From: Leptolyngbya iicbica LK
Lineage (GTDB): Bacteria; Cyanobacteriota; Cyanobacteriia; Phormidesmidales; Phormidesmidaceae
Assembly: GCF_004212215.1 (NCBI RefSeq)
Contig: NZ_QVFV01000001.1
Span: 1,584,134 to 1,648,133, forward strand
Direction: 5' to 3'
DNA: 64,000 bases
The notes beneath the pieces are model-generated. The model was not told the DNA's origin, did not search any database, and saw nothing but the letters and a program-made list of their open reading frames with translations. This document shows positions 1 to 7,891 of this stretch, one piece after another (the stretch's first letter is position 1; each line of letters opens with the position of its first letter). Both the position numbers and the translations under genes were made by a program.

Positions 1-27
1 CAAGGAAGTTTCTTTGACAGACATTAA

Positions 28-183
28 AAACTGGTTTACAAATTGCTGCTACTGCACCTCACTAGAGTGAGAAATGCTGTAGATCTTAAAGTCAGAAAAA
101 ATGGTGCAGTAGTTGCTCCAGACTCTATCTTTGAAGATGTCAAAAATCGTCGGGCTGAGCTGATGCAAAGCCTAATGTTATGA
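28..183 (+). CDS. Short unidentified reading frame, possibly the 3' end of a broken gene
   Basis: Open from a stop at 25-27 to TGA at 181-183. The last ~35 residues look like real protein (charged, ending RAELMQSLML). No ATG begins it well; a GTG at 67-69 is possible. The +2 frame upstream (2-70) is also open and reads like protein (KEVSLTDIKNWF), so a longer gene with a frameshift near 60-70 is another reading. The stop overlaps the start of the next gene in ATGA, which suggests translational coupling. Family not recognised. Confidence 0.35.
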   Translation, partial: KLVYKLLLLHLTRVRNAVDLKVRKNGAVVAPDSIFEDVKNRRAELMQSLML

Positions 184-716
184 GAAATAAAATTGCAGCC
201 ATCAATAATAAACCTGCGAAATTAATATTTTGGTCGTTGACTTCCATCGGAGTGTTTTTAAGCTTCGCCTTTGGAAGGAATGTTTCATATGCAGAGCAAA
301 AAGAGATTTTTGATAGCTTAAGAGAAACATCCGCCATAGTATTTGGAGTCATGGGGGCGTGGATGGCTATCTTGTATCCTGGCGGAATTAGTTCATTATT
401 CAGCAATGAAAAGGAAGCGAGTTCTCAAATTATTGCAATGATGAATGCTATGGTTTCAGCAGCATTCACGATTGCGATTATTCTTCTAATTGAATTCTCA
501 TTCCCAATAATTAGACAATTTTCTCTTTCTGTATATTTTATTTCATTGATGAAAGGAGCTTCCTACTCACTTATATTTGTTCTTATCATTTTTCAAGTGA
601 AATCGATTTTGCTGACTCTTTTACCCAACTATATTTTAGAGAAGAAACTCAAAAATGCCGAACACAAGGCGGCTGTGAAGTCATATTTGACTGGGGAAGA
701 ATACAAAAGGAAATGA
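180..716 (+). CDS. Hypothetical multi-pass membrane protein
   Basis: 178 residues, not recognised. Four hydrophobic stretches are visible at roughly residues 14-32, 50-70, 92-112 and 125-150, followed by a charged lysine-rich C-terminus (KKLKNAEHKAAVKSYL), so it is probably an inner-membrane protein with a cytoplasmic tail. The ATG overlaps the stop of the preceding frame by four bases. The gene is clearly AT-richer than the window average and lacks the HIP1 octamer, which suggests an accessory or recently acquired gene. It is followed by a perfect 10-base stem hairpin. No function can be assigned. Confidence 0.7.
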   Translation: MRNKIAAINNKPAKLIFWSLTSIGVFLSFAFGRNVSYAEQKEIFDSLRETSAIVFGVMGAWMAILYPGGISSLFSNEKEASSQIIAMMNAMVSAAFTIAIILLIEFSFPIIRQFSLSVYFISLMKGASYSLIFVLIIFQVKSILLTLLPNYILEKKLKNAEHKAAVKSYLTGEEYKRK

Positions 717-720
717 ATTT

Positions 721-748
721 GAGTAGTTGCGAGAGGGAGCAACTACTC
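721..748 (+). terminator. Hairpin after the membrane protein gene
   Basis: GAGTAGTTGC and GCAACTACTC form a perfect 10-bp stem around an 8-base loop, starting a few bases after the stop codon. There is no T-run after it, so it may be an mRNA-stabilising 3' hairpin rather than a classical intrinsic terminator. Confidence 0.5.
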
Positions 749-1739
749 CGTTGCGATGTTGGACAACTGGCACAGTAGACCAGTTTTGATGCAGTAGTCA
801 TTACAAGTCCTCTGATTAGAGTGTTCTTTGGTGTTCACCTGCCCAGCTATATACCATCGTCGGCAACTGCCGCTGTTGAGGTACTGTCACACCAAGCAGT
901 TAAAGAGAGAATGCGGGTTTTAAGTGTGTGACAGTTGGGCATTTTGGGCCAGATATGAGTCCGCTTCAAGGAATCGCTGGCGATGAAGCGGTGGTGGTGG
1001 CGTCGCTGGGGCGAGAGGTATGATCTTGGACGGCCCGACCATACTGGAATTGTGAGCATAAAGGGGGAATCTGGCGGATTCAGCGGTCATTCGTGGAATT
1101 CTCAAGGACCCTCATAGGCAATTGGATGCGATCGCGCTTTACTTTCTTGTGGGTGCGCCGAATTGGCCCATGGGTTTGGAGCCAGTGTGATTCTAGTCAA
1201 CACAATCGCCTCAAGTTTTCAGGCTTCTATAACCTCGCCTTAGGTTTGCTTGATGCGATCGCAGGATGACGAGGTCGATGTCAGTTAGTGATGTCCAGGT
1301 TGATTTTTGCTTGGTGGGCGTAGCGATCGCCTGGGCTGCCGAGGGTATTTGCTGTGAAGGCAGGATTTTCCAGGTCGTCCCTCGCCGCCGCTACAATCCG
1401 GTGCACACATGTGCCGCCAGACAAACCTCTCCGCTGTCGTCTGGTGTCGCCATGGAGACATCATGTGACTCGCCTCAGAACAATTATCTGCAACCTTGAG
1501 GTCTCGACGACCTCTGTTCTTGGCAATTTCTCAGACTTCCCTTAGAGACTCCTCAGAATGCATTCAGACCGTCTTCAGTTCATCAGCGTTTAGTAAGGGA
1601 GACATCGCTGAGCGCGTATATCGCCTACCTGGTTGAGCTTAAAGACTACGGTGGACTGTGCGTTTGCCTATCGGTAGCTGTACTCGACACCCTGACGGGT
1701 ATCTCCTTCGTAACTACTTGTTGTTTTCCATTGAGTTTC
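749..1739. other. Gene-poor kilobase
   Basis: No convincing gene. The open frames here are short and of unbalanced composition. It holds the first copy of a 59-base dispersed repeat (1080-1138) and several HIP1 octamers. It may contain decayed sequence, but nothing is recognisable as an IS element or pseudogene. Confidence 0.6.
1080..1138 (+). repeat. 59-base dispersed repeat, copy A
   Basis: Begins TCAGCGGTCATTCGTGGAAT and ends in GCGATCGCGCT. It differs from copy B at 2747-2805 at about four positions. Both copies are in direct orientation, non-coding, and lie on either side of the YHS-domain gene. Confidence 0.85.
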
Positions 1740-2480
1740 ATGCAAATTAAGTATTTGACTGCTTTAATGGCTTCTGCCGTTCTGTCTGTTGGCGTCGCCT
1801 CCGTACCAACCGTGCTCACGGCCCAAGCAAATCCTTGTGCAGCAAAGGTGGAGGATCCCTGTGCCGCAGCCGACCCCTGTGCCGCAGCCGACCCTTGTGC
1901 AGCGGCTGACCCCTGTGCCGCAGCCGACCCCTGTGCCGCAGCCGACCCTTGTGCAGCGGCTGACCCTTGCGCGGCAGCTGACCCTTGCGCGGCGGCTGAC
2001 CCTTGTGCGGCGGCTGACCCTTGTGCGGCGGCTGAAGTCGTCACTTCTTACGCCCCTCCTCACACTGAGGTGTATGTGGAAAGTGGTAGTAACCTAGCCA
2101 TTCGCGGCGCTGACCCAGTGGCCTACTTTACAGAGGGTGAAGCAGTTGCCGGAGTTGCTGAGTATGAATATGAGTGGAATGGGGCAACTTGGCGCTTTAG
2201 CAGTGCTGAAAATCAAGCTGCTTTTGTCGCTAATCCAGTAGCCTTTGCGCCGCAGTATGGCGGTTACTGTGCCAAAGCCATGAGTGAAGGCAATCTGGCC
2301 TCTGTTGACCCCCGCGCTTGGAAGATTGTCGATGGCAAGCTGTATTTGAACTGGAGCAAAGAGGTGCAGGCGCAGTGGCTGGGAGACGTTCCAGGGAATA
2401 TTGAGAAGGCTGATGGATTCTGGCCTAGCGTGCTGGCCGCGCAAACTTTCTATGAAAATCAACTCGCCTGGGCGCAGTAA
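1740..2480 (+). CDS. Secreted YHS-domain protein with ten DPCAAA repeats
   Basis: 246 residues from ATG 1740; a TTG three codons upstream is less likely. Residues 1-30 look like a Sec signal peptide ending AQA. Residues 39-98 are ten perfect copies of the hexapeptide DPCAAA, preceded by one NPCAAK, giving eleven evenly spaced cysteines. A linker leads to a YHS domain (about 115-200) with the GADPVAYF and GGYCAKAM signatures of that family, followed by a Trp-rich tail. YHS domains are linked to metal handling in other proteins. The Cys repeats could bind metal or form disulfides in the periplasm, but this is inference. The gene stands alone and a hairpin follows it. Confidence 0.85.
   Translation: MQIKYLTALMASAVLSVGVASVPTVLTAQANPCAAKVEDPCAAADPCAAADPCAAADPCAAADPCAAADPCAAADPCAAADPCAAADPCAAADPCAAAEVVTSYAPPHTEVYVESGSNLAIRGADPVAYFTEGEAVAGVAEYEYEWNGATWRFSSAENQAAFVANPVAFAPQYGGYCAKAMSEGNLASVDPRAWKIVDGKLYLNWSKEVQAQWLGDVPGNIEKADGFWPSVLAAQTFYENQLAWAQ
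1854..2033 (+). repeat. Ten tandem 18-base units encoding DPCAAA
   Basis: Ten 18-base units with no insertion or deletion. The differences between units are synonymous (CCC/CCT, TGT/TGC, GCC/GCA/GCG, GCC/GCT), so every unit still encodes DPCAAA. That pattern points to selection on the peptide as well as duplication of the DNA. Confidence 0.95.
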
Positions 2481-2566
2481 AAAAGTTAGGGCAACTCTCC
2501 CAGCATGCGGTTCTTGTTAAAACCAGCAACCTGAAGTTGCTATCACTGTTGCGAATTGACACAAGT

Positions 2567-2615
2567 AAAGCCAGTTTCCTCTGCTGACTCTAAGCGAGAT
2601 GGGGAAGCTGGCTTT
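2567..2615 (+). terminator. Inverted repeat after the YHS gene
   Basis: AAAGCCAGTTTCC and GGAAGCTGGCTTT pair at 12 of 13 positions around a 23-base loop, about 85 bases past the stop codon. The following GTTATTTG is only moderately T-rich, so terminator function is likely but not certain. Confidence 0.6.
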
Positions 2616-2746
2616 GTTATTTGCCCAATTCGAGCAGTTAAGAGTTCATTCCCCGTGTGATGAATGACATCGGCTAGCAATAGCAGGCATTTTCATGGGT
2701 AACGACTTACCTGAAATTGTGAAATTAAAGGTGGATTTTGGCGCAA

Positions 2747-2805
2747 TCAGCGGTCATTCATGGAATTCTCAAGTACCCTCATAGGCAATCGGGTGCGATC
2801 GCGCT
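2747..2805 (+). repeat. 59-base dispersed repeat, copy B
   Basis: Same element and orientation as copy A at 1080-1138, with about four mismatches. It ends in a HIP1 octamer. The two copies bracket about 1.6 kb containing the YHS gene. Confidence 0.85.
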
Positions 2806-2996
2806 GGGCTCTGACGGCATCACACCAGTCAGGTCGCTCAATCGGCTAAACTGTGTAGTACGTCAGCACTGATTCAGCATCCTGCCGTGTGAGAGGGATC
2901 TGATTTCTCGCCCCATCGCGAGCGGTGAATGGTAAGCCTGTTTCAACGCCGCTTAGCCTGCAACTCCCTGATTTTCGCTGCTAACTTTTTTGCGCT

Positions 2997-3728
2997 ATGA
3001 CTACCCGGATTTCATCAACTCAGCGATCGCCAGTGTCCTCTAATCGCTCATCCGCCAAATCGATCAAGGTGGTGCGCTACATTGTGGCGACCGTCCTGCT
3101 GATTGCGGGTATGGTGGCGGCCAAAGGGGCGATCGCTTGGGCAGCGGAGACTTTTGTCTACAACCTGCCCCTGTTCGGCGGGCTGCTCAAGAGCCTGGAA
3201 CTGATGGAAGTCACCAATGTCGTAGTGTTTGCGATTTTGGGAGTCAGTTTAGGCGCATTTACGTTATGGCTGCCCCGGCGCTGCGGCTTGTGGATCAAGC
3301 TCATTCCGTTTGTCATTGCGGTGCCGCTGGTATTTATGACGGGCTATGCGGTGCGTTATCACCTTTGGGTCAATCAGGTGGCGGTGGAATCAGAATTGTT
3401 GCCCGCGCAGGCCGAACAGGTCACCAACACCCTGCTCAACCAGGCCACTGGCACGGATGGCGTCATGGGATTCTTTCGGTACACCGTGCAGGTGCCCATC
3501 TTGCCCACCGATTTGCGCGCCCTGCAAAACATTGATGAAGACGACAAATGGTTCCGGTCTGAGCTGACCCGCTTCAGCGGCTTAGAACCCGGCTTATTTA
3601 CCATGGTCTTTAAGATCACTGGCTGGAGCATTCGCGCCTTTTATGTGCTGCTAGCGGTCATTACCGCCAGCCTGTACTTTGCCAAAGGCTTGTTGTGGGT
3701 CGATCGCAACCGTCAGACCCAGCGCTAA
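2997..3728 (+). CDS. Conserved membrane protein of unknown function
   Basis: 243 residues. A basic, Ser-rich N-terminus precedes a membrane segment (about 25-50). Two more lie at about 74-98 and 101-121, and a fourth at 208-232. The loop between the third and fourth segments (about 122-205) is hydrophilic and likely extracytoplasmic. Not recognised as a named family. The stop codon is seven bases from the mobA start, so the two are probably co-transcribed, though no functional link is evident. Confidence 0.75.
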   Translation: MTTRISSTQRSPVSSNRSSAKSIKVVRYIVATVLLIAGMVAAKGAIAWAAETFVYNLPLFGGLLKSLELMEVTNVVVFAILGVSLGAFTLWLPRRCGLWIKLIPFVIAVPLVFMTGYAVRYHLWVNQVAVESELLPAQAEQVTNTLLNQATGTDGVMGFFRYTVQVPILPTDLRALQNIDEDDKWFRSELTRFSGLEPGLFTMVFKITGWSIRAFYVLLAVITASLYFAKGLLWVDRNRQTQR

Positions 3729-3735
3729 GTCAAAG

Positions 3736-4320
3736 ATGAACCTCTCAGCCGTCATCCTTGCGGGTGGAAAAAGTGAGCGCATGGGGCAAGATAAAGCCCT
3801 GTTAACCATTGAGGGGGTGCCGCTCTTGCGTCGCACTTGGGCCGTGGCGCACCGCCTCACACCCGACGTGCGCATTGTGACCTCGCGCCGCGATCGCTAT
3901 CAATCCCTGCTGCCACCGGATGTGACCTGGCTGGACGAATCCACACCGGGGGGGCCACTCCTGGCTTTTGAGCAGGCATTGCGGGCATGCTCCTCGGCTG
4001 CTACCGACTGGCTGCTCTTACTCGCTTGCGATCTTCCCAATTTGCAGGTCGAGCCATTGCAGCAGTGGTCGCAATCACTAGCCCAGTTGTCGCCTGAGGC
4101 GATCGCTCATGTACCCAAAACGGCTCAGGGATGGGAGCCGCTATGTGGCTTTTATCGCTCCACGAGTTTGCCGTCGTTGCAGGAGTATCTGTCCACCGGG
4201 CAGCGATCGTTCCAAGCCTGGTTGAATGCCGCCCCCGTCGTGGCGATTACGGATGTGCCAATCGGCCTGCTGGCTAACTGCAACACCCCAGAAGATTGGC
4301 ATCGCCTGACGCAAACATAG
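3736..4320 (+). CDS. mobA: Molybdenum cofactor guanylyltransferase MobA
   Basis: Transfers GMP from GTP to molybdopterin to make the MGD form of the molybdenum cofactor in the cytoplasm. 194 residues from ATG 3736, the usual length. The N-terminal nucleotide-binding signature LAGGKSERMGQDKA (residues 8-21) is diagnostic. LLLACDLPNL matches the conserved metal-binding DxP-type motif. An upstream in-frame ATG at 3679 lies inside the preceding gene and would add a tail before the signature, so it is rejected. Tightly packed behind the membrane protein gene. Confidence 0.9.
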   Translation: MNLSAVILAGGKSERMGQDKALLTIEGVPLLRRTWAVAHRLTPDVRIVTSRRDRYQSLLPPDVTWLDESTPGGPLLAFEQALRACSSAATDWLLLLACDLPNLQVEPLQQWSQSLAQLSPEAIAHVPKTAQGWEPLCGFYRSTSLPSLQEYLSTGQRSFQAWLNAAPVVAITDVPIGLLANCNTPEDWHRLTQT

Positions 4321-4555
4321 CCCTGGCGCAATATCCTCCATCCACAGGAAATCGCGCCTCAAAGCCCCGACTCATACCTTCTACAGACAAGCCGAAGCGC
4401 TCAAATATTCACAAATCCTGAAAATAAAGTGGATGAGGCGGTAGATCTTAGCGGGCCTGCGCGGCTATCTTAGCTGTTGAGACAGTGCCGTTTGGGAGCG
4501 ATCGCCCGTCCCCAAACGACTCATCTGTCCGCTGTCGAAACCTGGCATTTGCCCT

Positions 4556-4822
4556 GTGACACGTCGCCGTTCATTGCCTGAAACCACTGCCCACGTTCGC
4601 ATTACGTATCAATCCTGGCAGCAGGGTCGCCTCGAAGGTGAAGTTTGCGCCAACGAATATGTATGGCAGTTTCAATGGCAGTTTCCTAAAGGGGGACTCA
4701 AGATCGAGCCCTCTCTGGGGCGGGCGCTAATTCGAGAACCCCTGGGCCGCTTTTTAGAACAGTGCGACTACCAACTCGAAGCCGGGGGCGACTATTCCTT
4801 TACCATTCGGGCTCGACTTTAG
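4556..4822 (+). CDS. Small conserved cyanobacterial protein (DUF3146-like)
   Basis: 88 residues from a GTG start. Acidic and Trp/Gln-rich, with the central phrase FQWQFPKGGLKIEPSLGRAL and a C-terminal DYSFTIRARL. I recognise the pattern as a small protein conserved in cyanobacteria, probably DUF3146, but the assignment is from memory. No signal peptide or membrane segment. It stands alone, with a MITE-like repeat beginning about 35 bases after its stop. Confidence 0.7.
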   Translation: MTRRRSLPETTAHVRITYQSWQQGRLEGEVCANEYVWQFQWQFPKGGLKIEPSLGRALIREPLGRFLEQCDYQLEAGGDYSFTIRARL

Positions 4823-4858
4823 GACGCAGCGTCACTGACGACCGTAACGGCTGACGGC

Positions 4859-4965
4859 TTAGGAATCAGGATTTTATAAAATCCAAGTTTTGTTGGGCAG
4901 GCATCTTGCCTGCCCCAGGACAGCCGAGACGGCTGTCCACACTTAATTGCATTCTCCTTCCTTGG
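4859..4965 (+). repeat. MITE-like element, copy 1
   Basis: About 107 bases beginning TTAGGAATCAGGATTTTATA and ending near CCTTCCTTGG. It contains two hairpins: GGGCAGGC-ATCTT-GCCTGCCC and CAGCCG-AGA-CGGCTG. Near-identical copies lie at 42494-42598 and 52371-52477. The ends form an imperfect inverted repeat. No coding capacity, so a non-autonomous mobile element is the likely explanation. Confidence 0.85.
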
Positions 4966-4997
4966 AGGCAACACACCGAACTCAGCGGCACGTCGGC

Positions 4998-5432
4998 TTA
5001 TCCCTCGACCAAACGATTCAAATAGCGCTCAATCAGCAGCATGGCCACAATGTCGTCAATCGGCTCTTGGGGCTGCCGCATCCCTTGGGGAATCAGACGC
5101 TGCAACCCCTGGGGCGGATTGAGTTGCCAGTAGCGATCGCGCGCCTCCAGGGAAGAATACCGTTCATCGACTAACACCACCCGCAACGGCTCTGCCAGCT
5201 GCGTCAACTGCGCTTGCCAATCATTGGCAGAGGTTTGATCCCCCATCACAATGAGCGAAATGGGGTATTGCTGCTGTAACTGCTGAATGGTCGTCATCAC
5301 CTCATCGGCGGCAATGACCGCACGATAAAACAGCTGGCGATCGAGCCCCATAATCGCTAACCCACATTTCTGACGTCCCGGATCAAATCCCAAGATCGTG
5401 GGCTGGGAGCAGGCTCGCGCATTCGCAATCAC
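4998..5432 (-). CDS. RuvX/YqgF-like RNase H-fold nuclease
   Basis: 144 residues from a GTG start. It carries the YqgF pattern: ILGFDPGRQKCGLAIMG near the N-terminus (first catalytic Asp), VLVDERYSSLEAR in the centre, and a C-terminal IDDIVAMLLIERYL with paired acidic residues. YqgF/RuvX proteins process the 5' end of pre-16S rRNA. This looks like the more divergent second YqgF-type protein found in cyanobacteria, so substrate and role are uncertain. Convergent with the small protein gene to the left; the MITE copy lies between them. Confidence 0.75.
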   Translation of the reverse strand: MIANARACSQPTILGFDPGRQKCGLAIMGLDRQLFYRAVIAADEVMTTIQQLQQQYPISLIVMGDQTSANDWQAQLTQLAEPLRVVLVDERYSSLEARDRYWQLNPPQGLQRLIPQGMRQPQEPIDDIVAMLLIERYLNRLVEG

Positions 5433-5599
5433 AGACTTTTCGTACTCTCAACAATGTTTGCTTGCATTATCTGCCACAACTGAGCGAACCTCCAACTGAG
5501 TAGAGATCAGGACGGCGATCGCAACCCACCACCCCACAGTATTCAAGATTGCTCCGATATCGAACGCTGGAAATCGGCTTAGGCAGCCGACAGGGCGGT

Positions 5600-6073
5600 T
5601 TACTCAGCCTCTTGTTGCCGGGCCAACAATTCCGCCTCACGCTGCTCTAGCTCAGCCCGCGCTACTTTCAGGTTGCGTTCCAATTCTTGAATTTCATCCC
5701 GTCGGGCCGCCGTTTCCAAGGCTCGACGTTCCACTTCCTGGCTTTCAAGGGTGAGCGATTGTCGCCACTGTTCAGCCCGCTCCGCCTCTTGGGCGAGAAA
5801 ATCGGGCGTAATGCCCTGAGACAAAAACTGTTCTAAGAGCTCTAACAACCAGGGCACCACATCGTCGATCGCCACAATCTGCAACTGGTCATCCTGTTGT
5901 TCCACCGTAGCCAAAACGATCGCTCCAGGCCCAACGCTAGCGGCGACCTTAGTTTCGATCACCGCATGGTCAGGAATCGTTTCCCACAGGTACTCATCAA
6001 CCTGTCGGGCCAGGGGTTGTAGAACAGTATTTCCCAAGAAAGAGGCTCGCTCAATCTTTGCCAGATAACGCAT
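5600..6073 (-). CDS. Conserved coiled-coil protein of unknown function
   Basis: 157 residues from ATG 6073. A GTG at 6112 would add 13 residues but gives a poorer N-terminus than MRYLAKIERASFLG. The first ~90 residues are a globular part (GAIVLATVEQQDDQLQIVAIDD). The C-terminal ~65 residues are an uninterrupted Glu/Arg/Ala-rich helix (ELERNLKVARAELEQREAEL), a strong coiled-coil candidate. No membrane segment. Similar proteins are common hypotheticals in filamentous cyanobacteria; no function is known to me. It is divergent from the sigma factor gene. Confidence 0.75.
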   Translation of the reverse strand: MRYLAKIERASFLGNTVLQPLARQVDEYLWETIPDHAVIETKVAASVGPGAIVLATVEQQDDQLQIVAIDDVVPWLLELLEQFLSQGITPDFLAQEAERAEQWRQSLTLESQEVERRALETAARRDEIQELERNLKVARAELEQREAELLARQQEAE

Positions 6074-6327
6074 GGGCTCGGGGTAGTCTCGATGGCTTGA
6101 GTATACCCTCACTACTTGACCAGAGAGACTTCACTTCAGTCAATCACCCCCAAAATGCTGTGCCACAAAAACGATAGGCACACAGCCTAAACCCAAGACA
6201 CAGTCGATCACTGTAAAACTCTAATCAATCCGCATTTCATGACTAAATCCTTGCGATGTAAGCAGCGTTTTGTCCTCGGGGGCGGCTCTATCCTTCCTCA
6301 ACACTATTCACGGCTTTATCTGGATCT

Positions 6328-6999
6328 ATGAGTTACTCATTTTCTACGCCATGGTCATCGGCTCGTTCGGCTTTGTCAGCACTCCGTCATGATGCGCCGA
6401 CGCAGTTGTCAAACTATGACTTGATTCAGCGTTGCCAGCAGCAGCATCGTCCCGACAAAGCGGCGTTTGCCGAGCTCGTCAAGCGTTATCAAAGCTATGT
6501 GGAGAAGCTGCTCTATCACTTAGCCCCGGATTGGTCTGATCGCGCTGATCTGACCCAAGAAGTTTGGATTCGGGTCTATCGCAACTTGCACAAGTTACAA
6601 ACTATTGAGCGCTTCAAGAGTTGGCTAGGACGCATTACGACCAACCTGTTTTATGACGAGTTGCGCAAGCGTAAGCGTCACCAATCGCCGCTATCGCTGG
6701 ATGCTCCCCGCCAATTATCAGATGGCGAAATGGACTGGGAAGTGGCTTCAGACGCGCCAAACCCGGTCGATGTGATGATGACCCAGGAATTTTATGCCGA
6801 ACTGGAGCAGGCGATCGCGGAGCTGCCAGAGGTTTTCCGCACGACGATTGTGCTGCGAGAAATCCAAGGCTTGAGCTACGAAGAGATTGCCGATATTACT
6901 AACACCTCACTCGGCACGGTGAAATCACGGATCGCCCGCGCCCGACAGCGGTTACAGCAAGATTTAAATCTGTATCTCAAAACCGAATCATTGACTTAA
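6328..6999 (+). CDS. sigG: ECF (group 4) RNA polymerase sigma factor, SigG type
   Basis: 223 residues. Sigma region 2 spans about 46-118 (AFAELVKRYQSYVEKL, then DLTQEVWIRVYRNL and FKSWLGRITTNLFYDELRK). Region 4 spans about 161-212 with the helix-turn-helix GLSYEEIADITNTSLGTVKS. The linker is short, as in ECF factors that lack region 3. Cyanobacterial SigG is the extracytoplasmic-stress sigma factor, and its gene is normally followed by that of a membrane anti-sigma factor, as here. The N-terminal ~25 residues are Ser-rich and nonconserved. The family is secure; the SigG label rests on recognition and context. Confidence 0.85.
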   Translation: MSYSFSTPWSSARSALSALRHDAPTQLSNYDLIQRCQQQHRPDKAAFAELVKRYQSYVEKLLYHLAPDWSDRADLTQEVWIRVYRNLHKLQTIERFKSWLGRITTNLFYDELRKRKRHQSPLSLDAPRQLSDGEMDWEVASDAPNPVDVMMTQEFYAELEQAIAELPEVFRTTIVLREIQGLSYEEIADITNTSLGTVKSRIARARQRLQQDLNLYLKTESLT

Positions 7000-7273
7000 G
7001 GCGGGGAAGCCGTTGGCGATCGGTCATAAATTCTTATCGATGGGGGGGATGTTTCTCAGAGACGTTAACACTATGATAAGAAGTCACCGCTAAACAGTGG
7101 TTTTCGCGTTGACGTACACAGATGAATGTGTACCTTGCTGAACGCCCCGGAAAGTTACGGATTTACTGAGCTGATTTCCGCTTTTAGGCTGAACCCAGTT
7201 GAGTCGGAACTTATCGGTAGTCTTGCAGCGTCTGTATCATTATCGGTTTTGATGCCACTGAGTTGAACCCAGC

Positions 7274-7855
7274 ATGAGTGAACGCTATCAATCTTCCCAT
7301 CAGCCCCAGGGAACTCACCCGCAGTCAGTCATTTGCTCGCAGCAGACTGCTAGTGGATACAACAGAGATCTAGATGCCACTAAACGCGATCGCTTCGAGC
7401 TACTGAGTGCCTACCTAGATGGCGAAGTCTCCCCCGAAGAACGGCGGCTTGTCGTCTTTTGGCTGGATGAAGACCCAGAAGCCCAGTGTCTGTATCAGCG
7501 CTTGTTACAGCTCCGACGCGGCTTTCAAGGATTAGGCACCGAACATTGGCACACAACCAATCCATGTGAGGCTGCGGAACAAGTTGTCTCCAAGCTCAAT
7601 CATCGTGTGCGGGCGACCTGGATGGCGGGTATGACTGCCGCCGCTGTTCTGGTCGCTGGGATCTTTTCAGGTGCCTTGAACCCGATTGAACGCATGGGGT
7701 TGAGTAACGTGTCGGCTTCCAAGACTGAAGACAATTTAGAAATTGCCCTAGACCAGCCGCCTATCCTCATTCCCAAACCAGCGGCCGTGCGTAATATGGA
7801 CTCAGTCTTGCCCAAAGACGGTGAGTCGTCCGGTTTGAGCGAGACCTCTTTATAA
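7274..7855 (+). CDS. Membrane-anchored anti-sigma factor for the adjacent ECF sigma factor
   Basis: 193 residues. The N-terminal cytoplasmic part holds an anti-sigma signature at about 41-82 (FELLSAYLDGEVSPEERRLV, then a helix ending LLQLRRGF). A single membrane segment follows at about 115-135 (WMAGMTAAAVLVAGIFSGAL) and then a short Pro/Ser-rich periplasmic tail. The usual ZAS zinc motif (HxxxCxxC) is missing, so this would be a zinc-independent member. It probably holds the sigma factor at the membrane until released by an envelope signal. A 274-base gap separates it from sigG, so it may also have its own promoter. Confidence 0.8.
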   Translation: MSERYQSSHQPQGTHPQSVICSQQTASGYNRDLDATKRDRFELLSAYLDGEVSPEERRLVVFWLDEDPEAQCLYQRLLQLRRGFQGLGTEHWHTTNPCEAAEQVVSKLNHRVRATWMAGMTAAAVLVAGIFSGALNPIERMGLSNVSASKTEDNLEIALDQPPILIPKPAAVRNMDSVLPKDGESSGLSETSL

Positions 7856-7891
7856 ATCCCCTTGATTAGCCAAAATCCCCTTGGTTAGCCA
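7854..7891 (+). repeat. 19-base tandem duplication
   Basis: Two adjacent 19-base units (AAATCCCCTTGATTAGCCA and the same with one G for A), beginning at the last codons of the anti-sigma gene. Probably a small replication-slippage event. Confidence 0.8.

Larger units (their letters stand above)
2481..2996. other. Intergenic region with hairpin and repeat copy B
   Basis: No gene seen. It contains the hairpin at 2567-2615 and the second copy of the 59-base repeat. The stretch 2900-2996 directly precedes the next gene and probably holds its promoter, but no clear -35/-10 pair was picked out. Confidence 0.6.

Noticed and set aside
717-1739. Insertion sequence remnant or tRNA in the gene-poor kilobase
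   Set aside because: No transposase fragments, terminal repeats or tRNA T-arm-like sequence found by eye. Only the 59-base repeat is supported.
1646-2063. Alanine/glycine repeat frames opposite the DPCAAA repeat
   Set aside because: They are shadows of the 18-base tandem repeat. Only the plus-strand frame has a signal peptide and continues into a YHS domain.
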